In this document: piece by piece, positions 1 to 6,659 of the stretch
How positions within the stretch are numbered: the stretch's first letter is position 1
Layout: each line of letters starts with the position of its first letter
Assembly: GCF_001613065.1 (NCBI RefSeq)
Contig: NZ_BDBQ01000001.1
Span: 372,001 to 436,000, forward strand
Source: Nocardia miyunensis NBRC 108239
GTDB taxonomy: Bacteria > Actinomycetota > Actinomycetes > Mycobacteriales > Mycobacteriaceae
Direction: 5' to 3'
Length of the DNA: 64,000 bases
Position numbers and translations under genes: made by a program
The notes under the pieces: model-generated
Database searches by the model: none
Told to the model about the DNA's origin: nothing
The model's input: the letters and a program-made list of their open reading frames with translations, nothing else

Positions 1-160
1 GTGCGTCGATGATCTCGGAAGTCTGCTTTCCTCGATCCGGATCGATTTCCGCGAGAACAAGATCCGCCCCGGCGCGAGCCAGTGCGACAGCGATTCCACG
101 CCCGATACCACCTCCCGCGCCGGTGACCACTGCTACCTGACCGGACAGGTCGATCTGCAT
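1..160 (-). CDS. Short-chain dehydrogenase/reductase, N-terminal part
   Basis: The first 53 codons of an SDR; the rest lies beyond the left edge. The start is ATG at 160. Residues 13-20 read TGAGGGIG, the Rossmann dinucleotide motif. An acidic residue at the end of the second strand (AEID) suggests NAD rather than NADP. The catalytic Ser-Tyr-Lys part is not in the window, so the substrate cannot be judged. It is divergent from the MDR oxidoreductase at 353 and shares its 190-bp control region, which carries the tandem operator at 300-326. Fatty-acid or steroid-type hydroxyacyl oxidation is likely from the neighbourhood, but this is inference. Confidence 0.85.
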   Translation of the reverse strand, partial: MQIDLSGQVAVVTGAGGGIGRGIAVALARAGADLVLAEIDPDRGKQTSEIIDA

Positions 161-299
161 CGCACACACGTGTAGTCACATCCTCACGAAGACGAGCCGA
201 CAGGCTAGAGATAGATCACTATGTCATATAAGACTACTTAGTACAGCCGAATGTGGCCGAGCATCGGAGATGTGACCGTACCTGAGCGACCAGCAGTCA

Positions 300-326
300 A
301 GAACGCTATTCTGAAAACCGCGTTCT
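300..326. promoter_or_regulatory. Tandem 13-bp operator, 14-bp period
   Basis: AGAACGCTATTCT occupies 300-312 and a weaker copy, AAAACCGCGTTCT, occupies 314-326. The first is a 5-3-5 inverted repeat (AGAAY-NNN-RTTCT). The reverse complement of the first copy matches 12 of 13 bases of the site at 4602-4614, and both places have the same 14-bp offset to a second copy. The site lies between the divergent SDR and MDR genes, close upstream of the MDR start. A TetR-type repressor shared with the 4544 operon is the likely binder; which one is unknown. Confidence 0.6.
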
Positions 327-352
327 GAAGTTTACCGATGAGGAGACGACCA

Positions 353-1339
353 ATGCGTGCGGTTCGATGTGAGGCATACGGCGGGCCCGAAACCCTCAAC
401 GTCAGAGACATCCCCGTTCCGGTGGCGGGTCCCCGGCAGGTAGTCGTCCGAGTGGAGGCCGCAGCCGTCAATTACCCCGATGTGCTCGTCGCCGCCGACC
501 ACTATCAGGTGAGCGTTCCGACGCCTTTCACCGTGGGAAGCGAGTTCGCGGGCACCGTGCTGTCCGTCGGCCCCGGAGTGCGGGCCGTCGCACCCGGAGA
601 CCCGGTGGCGGGCGTGTCGTTCACCGGCGCCTTCGCGGAGAAGATCGCGGTACCCGAATCCGCCCTGTCGCCAATTCCGCACGGATTGAGCATGATCCAG
701 GCCGCGGCATTCGGCGTCACGTATCGAACGGCGTATCACTCGCTCGTCACCATCGGCGAGATGCGGCCCGGTGACTCGGTGGTCGTACTGGGTGCCGCAG
801 GCGGAGTGGGGACCGCGTGTGTCGACATCGCGACACGACTCGGGGGCCGAGTGATCGCGGCGGCGGCGTCCGAGGCGCGAATCGAATTGTGCCGCCGACT
901 CGGCGCGGTCGCGGGTATCGCCTACGAGCATGAGGACCTGAAGGAACGCATCAAGGTGATCACCGGCGGGCGCGGCGCCGACGTGATCATCGATCCTGTC
1001 GGTGGCGCATACGCCGAACAGTCGATCCGCGCGATCGCCTGGGGCGGACGCTACGTGTGCGTCGGCTTCGCGAACGGCGAGATTCCGCGCATACCGATGA
1101 ATCTCGTTCTCCTGAAAGGGGCGATCCTGCGTGGCTTCGAGATCAGGACACTCGCCGAACACCGGCCCGACGCCGTGGCCGAGGGCAAGAAGGCGATCGC
1201 ACGCCTGATCTCCGAGGGCATGCGACCGCACGTGTCCGAGGTGTGGCCCCTCGAGGATGCGCCCCGCGCACTCGCACTGATGCAGGACCGCGCGGCCCAC
1301 GGGAAGATCGTCCTGGACCCCACGATGCGACCACGGTGA
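353..1339 (+). CDS. Zinc-independent MDR / quinone oxidoreductase-like enzyme
   Basis: A 328-residue medium-chain dehydrogenase/reductase of the NADPH:quinone oxidoreductase type. The nucleotide-binding motif AAGGVG is at 148-153 in the usual place. The structural zinc-binding cysteines of alcohol dehydrogenases are absent, and the length is typical of the family. It probably reduces an activated double bond (quinone, enone or enoyl-CoA) with NADPH in the cytosol. I chose ATG 353 over the in-frame ATG at 338 because GAGGAGAC lies just before 353. The tandem operator at 300-326 sits upstream, so it is probably co-regulated with the kinase/ACAD operon starting at 4544. The exact substrate is not visible. 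Confidence 0.88.
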   Translation: MRAVRCEAYGGPETLNVRDIPVPVAGPRQVVVRVEAAAVNYPDVLVAADHYQVSVPTPFTVGSEFAGTVLSVGPGVRAVAPGDPVAGVSFTGAFAEKIAVPESALSPIPHGLSMIQAAAFGVTYRTAYHSLVTIGEMRPGDSVVVLGAAGGVGTACVDIATRLGGRVIAAAASEARIELCRRLGAVAGIAYEHEDLKERIKVITGGRGADVIIDPVGGAYAEQSIRAIAWGGRYVCVGFANGEIPRIPMNLVLLKGAILRGFEIRTLAEHRPDAVAEGKKAIARLISEGMRPHVSEVWPLEDAPRALALMQDRAAHGKIVLDPTMRPR

Positions 1340-1438
1340 GGGGGTGCCGACTCAGTGCACATACGCCGGGCCAAACGCCACAGTAGGTAACGGCCGCCGC
1401 TCGAGACCGATTCGGTGCCACTTCGACCGTCGGCCGAG

Positions 1439-1888
1439 TCACGGCCGCGCCGGTTGACGGGCGGCGAACCAGCCGCCCGGAACTGCCGCGTCGACGGCGA
1501 CCAACCGGTGTGCGAACAGCCACTTCTCCCCTGCCTCGACCAGGATGTCGCGGTAGCGGCCCCAGTGGTCGGGGCCGTAGGCGGTCAGTACCACGAAGTA
1601 CGAGGATGTTTCGATCCGGCCGGGAGCGATCGAGTCGAACCGAAGATTGGTCACGAAGTGCCGAATGATCCGCGGTGCGGTCGATTCGGAACCCCGATCC
1701 GGCGCCGCCGAGAGCATCTCGATGATCGCGGCACGGCCGACTGCCGGTGGGCGGCCCTTGACCTCGAGTATTCCGTCCTCGGCGAAGCATCCAGCCAGCT
1801 CCGCGAGCCGCATCCGGTCCCCGCTGTGCGCGTACGCGGCGACAAGGTCACGCACTTTCTCGCGAGCGATCAGTTCGGCGTGATCCAT
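1439..1888 (-). CDS. SnoaL-like / NTF2-fold protein
   Basis: A 149-residue protein with the pattern of the SnoaL-like (NTF2-fold) family: an N-terminal helix, then CFAEDGILEV, a central HFVTN strand and a late GPDHWGRYRD strand. Members are small cone-shaped hydratases, isomerases or binding proteins for polycyclic or aromatic ligands. The ATG at 1888 is preceded by AGGAGG at ideal distance; an upstream GTG at 1918 lacks such a site. It is the last gene of the leftward operon kinase-ACAD-SDR remnant. Whether it is catalytic is unknown. A second member of the fold lies at 11553-12134. Confidence 0.8.
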   Translation of the reverse strand: MDHAELIAREKVRDLVAAYAHSGDRMRLAELAGCFAEDGILEVKGRPPAVGRAAIIEMLSAAPDRGSESTAPRIIRHFVTNLRFDSIAPGRIETSSYFVVLTAYGPDHWGRYRDILVEAGEKWLFAHRLVAVDAAVPGGWFAARQPARP

Positions 1889-1939
1889 TCCGTCCTCCTG
1901 GTTCGGCGATGCGCTCACCCATCGGGCAGAAGTGGGCCT

Positions 1940-2148
1940 TCAGTACAGACCGCCGTCCACCCGGATCAGTGATGCCGTGGTGTAACTCGATGCCGGGCTG
2001 GCAAAATACAGTGCAGTGGTGACAATCTCGGACGGTCACCGGGACGGCCCGCCGCGCTGCAACTGGTCCGCCGCCCCTCCTCTGGCCAGGACTTGGCGAT
2101 ATCGGTGAGGAACGGGCCCGCGGAGATGGTGTTGACCCGGACTGTCAT
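1940..2148 (-). pseudogene. C-terminal remnant of a short-chain dehydrogenase
   Basis: Beginning at ATG 2148, the leftward frame reads TVRVNTISAGPFLTDIAKSW, which is the classic SDR stretch after the catalytic Lys. After about 23 codons the frame is lost. Another frame then reads EIVTTALYFASPASSYTT and ends LIRVDGGLY at the TGA at 1940-1942, the typical SDR C-terminus. The nucleotide-binding and catalytic two thirds are absent, so this is a truncated and frameshifted relic. Its ATG overlaps the stop of the ACAD gene (ATGA), so the fragment may still be translated by coupling as a short nonsense product. Confidence 0.85.
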
Positions 2149-3449
2149 ACGAGTCCGTACTCCTTCAGAATGCCGGCGTACCGTGCGCGGGCAGCGTCGC
2201 GTCGGGTCGGAATGTGTTCGGAGGGAAACAGTCCCGCGGCCGGCTTGTAGCCCTTGAGCACCTGTTTGGCGACAGTCGCCTTGTGCACCTCGGTCGGCCC
2301 GTCGGCCAGTGCCAGCGAGGGCACGCTGGTCCACCACTCGTAGAGCGGCAACTCGGTGGTGACACCGAGTGAGCCGTGGATCTGCACGGCCCGGCCGATG
2401 ATGTCGCCGAAGATCTTCGCCATCGCCACCTTGCACATCGCGATATTGGCGCGTGCCGCGCCGTGCGGCTCGTTGTCGATGATCCACGCAGTCTGCATCA
2501 CCAGCAGCCGGAACTGGGCCAATTCGATCCACGAATCCGCGATGAACTGCTGCACCATCTGCTTGTCCGCCAGCAGTTCGCCTTGGGTGCGCCGGGAAAG
2601 CACCCGCTCGGCCATCATGTCGAATGCCCGTCGACATTTGCCGACCGTGCGCATCGCGTGATGCACCCGGCCGCCGCCGAGGCGCGCCTGCGCCACTTCG
2701 AATCCCTGGCCGGGGCCCCCGAGGATCGCATCGGCCGGGACCCGCACATCGTTGTAGCGGATGTAGCCGTGCGTGCCTTCGTCGAGTTCCTCCCGGTCGG
2801 GCATCACCGTCACGTTGCGAATGATCTCGATTCCCTGCGTCTCGGCGGGTACGACGAACATCGACATCCGGCGATATGGCGAGGCGTCGGGGTCGGTGAC
2901 GGCCATGACGATGAAGAAGGCCGCGTAGCGCGCATTGGAGGTGAACCACTTCTCCCCGTTGATGACCCACTCGTCCCCGTCACGGCGTGCGGCGCACACG
3001 AACTCCTTCGGGTCCGCGCCGGCCTGCGGCTCGGTCATCGAGAAGCAGGACACGATGTCGCCGTCCAGCAGCGGCTGCAGATACCGCGACTTTTGTTCCG
3101 CGGTACCGAACATGGCCAGGATCTCGGCGTTTCCGGTGTCGGGTGCCGCGGTGCCGAACACCGTTGGCGCCCACATGGATCGGCCGATGATCTCGTTCAT
3201 CAGCGCGAGTTTCAGCTGCCCGTAGCCTTGGCCGCCGAGGTCGGGGCCGAGGTGGCACGCCCACAGGCCCTGCTCGCGCACTCGATCCTGCAGCGGCTTG
3301 ACGATCGCGCGGGCCGCCGCGTTCTCGGTGTTGTACGGCTGGCCGATATGCGGGAAGAGCAGGTCCAGCGGCTCACACTCCTCGCGCACGAACGTATCCA
3401 TCCAATCCAGCTTCGCCTGGAAATCGGGCTCGGTCCGGAAATCCCACAT
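2145..3449 (-). CDS. Acyl-CoA dehydrogenase, ACAD10/11-like
   Basis: A 434-residue flavoprotein of the acyl-CoA dehydrogenase family. Visible signatures are CFSMTEPQAGADP in the FAD/substrate region, NGEKWFTSNA, GGGRVHHAMRTVG before the last helical domain, and DGPTEVHKATVAK near the C-terminus. The HHxMR and DGPxEVHxAT wording is that of the ACAD10/ACAD11 branch. It follows an APH-like kinase gene by 51 bp, the same partner that is fused to ACAD in animals and adjacent in the Pseudomonas lva operon. A role in removing the phosphate of a 4-phosphoacyl-CoA, not plain dehydrogenation, is therefore possible (inference). AAGGAACAG precedes the ATG. Confidence 0.9.
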   Translation of the reverse strand: MWDFRTEPDFQAKLDWMDTFVREECEPLDLLFPHIGQPYNTENAAARAIVKPLQDRVREQGLWACHLGPDLGGQGYGQLKLALMNEIIGRSMWAPTVFGTAAPDTGNAEILAMFGTAEQKSRYLQPLLDGDIVSCFSMTEPQAGADPKEFVCAARRDGDEWVINGEKWFTSNARYAAFFIVMAVTDPDASPYRRMSMFVVPAETQGIEIIRNVTVMPDREELDEGTHGYIRYNDVRVPADAILGGPGQGFEVAQARLGGGRVHHAMRTVGKCRRAFDMMAERVLSRRTQGELLADKQMVQQFIADSWIELAQFRLLVMQTAWIIDNEPHGAARANIAMCKVAMAKIFGDIIGRAVQIHGSLGVTTELPLYEWWTSVPSLALADGPTEVHKATVAKQVLKGYKPAAGLFPSEHIPTRRDAARARYAGILKEYGLV

Positions 3450-3500
3450 ATGCTCTGTTCCTTTGTCTCAGAAGGTAATCGGCTGTTTCGACAGCGGTCG

Positions 3501-4544
3501 TCATTGCCCGATCAAGGCCATCGCCTCGTCGAGCATGCCCGGCAGCCCGGGCTCCATCCGCTGGAACGCCGGGGGCATGGCGCCCGCCTTGCGAGCCCGT
3601 TTGATCAGCAGCGCTGTGGCTGCCGCCTCCTTGTACCGGGTCAGCGCGTCGAACCACACCAGGTCTGTCACCGGCCGTCCCCACGCCTGCTCGTATTCCC
3701 GGACTACCTCGGCGATGGTCGGCGTACCGCACGGTTGTGTGCTCGGCGCGGCGGGATGGCCCGACTCGTCGGTGAAGTAGGTCAGCCAGCTCAGGTCCAC
3801 CCGTGGATCACCGACCGACCAGATCTCCCAATCGATGATCGCGGTGACCTCGTCGCCTTCGCACAGGGTGTTGCCCAATCGGTAGTCGCCGTGGTTGACC
3901 ACCGGCCCGGCCTGCGTCGGCATGGTCTCGCGTAATGCCCGCCCGCAGGCGCGGAAGTCGCCCCGCAGGTCCTCCGGCACTGTCTCGAAAGCCCTTGTCC
4001 ACCGGTCGATCTCGGCATCGAGACCGACAACGGGTTCGTCGCCGAGACCGATACTCGCCGGCTCCAGGCGGTGCAGGTGACCGAGCATTCGCGCGGCGTC
4101 GAGGTAGCGGGCCCGGATCCGGGGCGCCGCCCCGGCATCACGCGCATCCTCGAGCAGCGGCTCCACGCATTCGCCCGCCACCAGATCCATGGCCACGAAC
4201 GGCGGGATCTGCGGCGGCTGCCCTTCGTCGTCGAACAGCACCGGAGGCACCCGGACGCCGGGCGCCTGCGCCAGCGCGGCCATCACCCGACCTTGCCGCA
4301 GCACGTCCCGGTTGCGCACCGGCGCCAGCCCGGCGGGCGCGACCTTGAGCACCACCGGCGTGGCCGCCCCGGACGAGATGAGGTCGGCGACGAAGGTCAG
4401 GCTCGACGAACCACCTGTCAATTGCCGCACACCGGATACCGCCGAGCCGGCTCCGGTCCGAGCTGCCGCGGCGGTGGCGCGATCCGCAAGCCGATCGGCG
4501 TAAGTCTGGCCGTCGAGGTGAGTGGCCGTATCGGACTGTTGCAC
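3501..4544 (-). CDS. APH-family phosphotransferase, acyl-CoA kinase candidate
   Basis: A protein of about 347 residues with the aminoglycoside phosphotransferase/choline-kinase fold: a GGSSSLTF glycine-rich loop, the ATP-site lysine in VVLKVAP, the catalytic loop NHGDYRLGN and the metal-binding IIDWE. Although the fold includes drug kinases, this subgroup travels with ACAD10/11-like dehydrogenases. In the levulinate (lva) pathway such a kinase phosphorylates the 4-hydroxy group of a hydroxyacyl-CoA. It is the first gene of the operon ending at 1439. GTG 4544 with AAAGGG upstream is my preferred start; an in-frame start at 4583 is possible. The tandem operator at 4602-4628 overlaps its promoter region. 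Confidence 0.85.
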   Translation of the reverse strand: MQQSDTATHLDGQTYADRLADRATAAAARTGAGSAVSGVRQLTGGSSSLTFVADLISSGAATPVVLKVAPAGLAPVRNRDVLRQGRVMAALAQAPGVRVPPVLFDDEGQPPQIPPFVAMDLVAGECVEPLLEDARDAGAAPRIRARYLDAARMLGHLHRLEPASIGLGDEPVVGLDAEIDRWTRAFETVPEDLRGDFRACGRALRETMPTQAGPVVNHGDYRLGNTLCEGDEVTAIIDWEIWSVGDPRVDLSWLTYFTDESGHPAAPSTQPCGTPTIAEVVREYEQAWGRPVTDLVWFDALTRYKEAAATALLIKRARKAGAMPPAFQRMEPGLPGMLDEAMALIGQ

Positions 4545-4601
4545 TGGGATGCCCTTTCGAATCGGACCTGGACGATCGAGCACGCCCGGCGGATCACATT
4601 C

Positions 4602-4628
4602 AGAATAGTGTTCTCAGAACAGAATTCT
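4602..4628. promoter_or_regulatory. Tandem 13-bp operator, second copy of the 300-326 site
   Basis: AGAATAGTGTTCT at 4602-4614 and AGAACAGAATTCT at 4616-4628 are two 5-3-5 inverted repeats offset by 14 bp. The first differs by one base from the reverse complement of 300-312. The pair lies just upstream of the kinase gene start at 4544 and downstream of the terminator at 4660-4700, so it most likely controls the kinase-ACAD operon. Confidence 0.65.
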
Positions 4629-4659
4629 GCATTCGTTGCTCGGTGTCAACCCCGAAAAC

Positions 4660-4700
4660 GCCGCAACGCGGGCCCGGAAAACCGTGACCCGCGTTGCGGC
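4660..4700 (-). terminator. Rho-independent terminator of the thiolase/DUF35 operon
   Basis: A perfect 13-bp inverted repeat (GCCGCAACGCGGG and its complement) with a 15-nt loop. On the minus strand it is followed by GTTTTCGGGG. It begins 35 bp after the DUF35 stop and separates that operon from the next leftward one. Confidence 0.75.
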
Positions 4701-4734
4701 ACTTGATATTCGGCGTCTCAGACCGACAGGATCC

Positions 4735-5166
4735 TCACCCCTGGACCGGACGGAACACCGGCAACTGCCAGCCGTCGGAAATGGGCGAGAACGTCACCTC
4801 GACCTCCATCCCGATCTCGACCTCACTCGGATCGACGTCGACGACATTGGTCACCAACCGGGCATCGCCGGCGCCGTCGAGCGAGATCACCGCTCCGACG
4901 AGAGTGATATCGGGGATTCCAGGGAAGCCGTGGATGACGGCGTAGCTGTAGACGCTGCCGCGACCCGACAGTTCTTTCCAGTTCTTCTCGGTGGACTGAC
5001 ATTCCGGACAGAACGGAGTCGGCGGCATCCGGAAGTGTCCGCACGAACCGCATTGCAGCGCAACGAGTTTGCCCTCCTTGGCGTACTGCCAGAACGGCTC
5101 GGTATCGCTGTTCGTGGTGATGTGGACCGCCTCGGCGGGCAGCGTGGTCGCGCGCACGTCGCTCAT
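4735..5166 (-). CDS. DUF35 OB-fold / zinc-ribbon protein
   Basis: A 143-residue protein with a rubredoxin-like zinc ribbon (Cys39, Cys42, Cys53, Cys56) followed by an OB-fold, the layout of the DUF35 family. DUF35 proteins bind CoA esters and form complexes with degenerate thiolases; in the Ltp2-ChsH2 aldolase the pair cleaves a steroid side-chain CoA by retro-aldol reaction. Its ATG overlaps the stop of the upstream thiolase (ATGA), as expected for stoichiometric partners. A second pair occurs at 59041-60662. The terminator at 4660-4700 follows. Confidence 0.9.
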   Translation of the reverse strand: MSDVRATTLPAEAVHITTNSDTEPFWQYAKEGKLVALQCGSCGHFRMPPTPFCPECQSTEKNWKELSGRGSVYSYAVIHGFPGIPDITLVGAVISLDGAGDARLVTNVVDVDPSEVEIGMEVEVTFSPISDGWQLPVFRPVQG

Positions 5167-6356
5167 GCCGCGCTCCCGAGGATCAGGCCGGAGACCGGCA
5201 GGGACGCGGGACCGCCTGTGGCGAGCGCGAATTCGGCGTCCTTCACCTGATTGATCGCAGTGCCTCGCATCTGCTCCACCGCCTCCTTGATGTGGGTCAT
5301 CCCGATGATGTAGGCCTCGGACAACTGGCCGCCGTGGGTATTGACCGGAATCGAGCCGCCCTTGTACCGGATGGCGCCGCTCTCCACGAACTCGCCACCC
5401 TCACCCTTACCGCAGAATCCGTAGTCCTCGAGCTGCATGAGCACCATCGGGGTGAAGTGGTCGTAGAGCAGTGCTACATCGATATCCTTGGCCGTCAGCC
5501 CCGACTGCGCCCACAGCCGCTCGGCGATCGGCGCGTTGCCCGAGGACGCGAAGTACTCGTCCGGCATTCCATACCAGGCGAACGCGCGGCCCCATTCGCG
5601 GCGACCGCCGTGCGCGACCGCGACGACCGGCACCGGCTTCTGTCGCAGATCCTTCGCTCGCTCCGCACTGGTGGTAATGACCGCGACCGCACCCTCGGTC
5701 TCGAGGCAGAAGTCGTAGAGGCACAACGGATCCGCGATCATGCGGCCGTTGAAGTACTCCTCCTTGGTCAGTGGCGTCTTCTGAATCGCCTTGGGGCGGT
5801 TGAGCGCGTTCTCCCGCGTCGAGATCGCGATCTCGGCGAACGCGTCGCGCCGGGTGCCGTACAGATGCATGTGCCGCCGCGCCAGCACCGACATCAGATG
5901 GCCCGGACCCGACAGCCCGGACGGCTGCAGGAAGGAGTTGATCGGATCCGCGGCCGCGGCCGCGAAGACCGAGCCCAGGCGCTGTTTCTGCTGCTGCAGC
6001 GTCATCACCGTGACCACCGTGGTGGCATCACCGGCGACGATGGCCGCGCGGGCGAGCCCGATCGAGCCCGCCGCGCCGCCGCCCCCGGAGGTCAGCGAGG
6101 CGGTGAAAGTGACCTCGGGAATGCCCAGGGTTTCCATGAAATCGGCGGTGTCCATCTTGTCGCCGTACCCGGCACCAGCACCGGAGTAGTAGGCGAAGCC
6201 GTCGATCTCCTTGACCGAGATGCCCGCGTCCTCGCAGGCAGCCAGGATCGCCTTGCCCGCCAACTCCAGATTCGTCTGTGGTGCGGACCCGCCGCGTTTG
6301 TAGTACGGAGTCGCCCCCACACCGACGATCGCGACATCTCTCAAACCGTTGGACAC
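5163..6356 (-). CDS. Degenerate thiolase, SCP-x/Ltp2-like aldolase candidate
   Basis: A protein of about 397 residues with the thiolase fold of the lipid-transfer (SCP-x) group. The segment where normal thiolases carry the nucleophilic Cys reads TASLTSGGGGAAGS, with no cysteine, while PVNTHGGQLSEA keeps the conserved His loop. Such proteins paired with DUF35 are retro-aldolases or acyltransferases, not beta-ketothiolases. The GTG at 6356 has GGAG upstream; a longer reading to 6413 would add unrelated residues. It is co-transcribed and translationally coupled with the DUF35 gene. It diverges from the double CaiB gene at 6660 across a 303-bp region with the dyad at 6454. Confidence 0.87.
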   Translation of the reverse strand: MSNGLRDVAIVGVGATPYYKRGGSAPQTNLELAGKAILAACEDAGISVKEIDGFAYYSGAGAGYGDKMDTADFMETLGIPEVTFTASLTSGGGGAAGSIGLARAAIVAGDATTVVTVMTLQQQKQRLGSVFAAAAADPINSFLQPSGLSGPGHLMSVLARRHMHLYGTRRDAFAEIAISTRENALNRPKAIQKTPLTKEEYFNGRMIADPLCLYDFCLETEGAVAVITTSAERAKDLRQKPVPVVAVAHGGRREWGRAFAWYGMPDEYFASSGNAPIAERLWAQSGLTAKDIDVALLYDHFTPMVLMQLEDYGFCGKGEGGEFVESGAIRYKGGSIPVNTHGGQLSEAYIIGMTHIKEAVEQMRGTAINQVKDAEFALATGGPASLPVSGLILGSAA

Positions 6357-6453
6357 ATCAACACTCCATTCTGGTTGCCGCCGACCACCGAGCCTGCAGC
6401 AAGCGCACCACACGCCTCGGCGTCACAAGCCTGCGGAGCCATCGATCACCTGT

Positions 6454-6466
6454 ATTACAAAGTAAT
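6454..6466. promoter_or_regulatory. Perfect 5-3-5 inverted repeat
   Basis: ATTAC-AAA-GTAAT is a perfect dyad in an AT-rich island of the 303-bp region between the divergent thiolase (6356) and CaiB fusion (6660). Its architecture resembles the other 13-bp dyads in the window, but the sequence differs. No other feature was seen in this region. Confidence 0.45.
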
Positions 6467-6659
6467 CTATCAGATCGCTAGCCGCCAGGAATCGATCTAA
6501 GCTACGCGGTTTCGCGGTTCAGAAATCAAACCTTGTGAACTATGTAAGCTAGCGTTAGCCTGAGATTCAGATCACATCCCACCGGCGCAGCGCTCGGCCT
6601 CACAGCCCGCCTCCCCATGCGTCCGATCGGAAATTCACCCCTGATCCGGAGGATCACCA

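Noticed and set aside
300..326. KstR-type cholesterol operator
   Set aside because: The dyad has a 3-bp centre (AGAAY-NNN-RTTCT) instead of the AAC-NN-GTT core of KstR sites.
2376..3935. A 519-codon rightward open frame antisense to the ACAD and kinase genes
   Set aside because: It has no family resemblance, is Arg/His-rich as expected for the complement of GC-biased codons, and both sense genes are clearly real. The same applies to long antisense frames at 5292-6500, 14869-16206, 16283-17875, 28547-30253 and 53017-55014.
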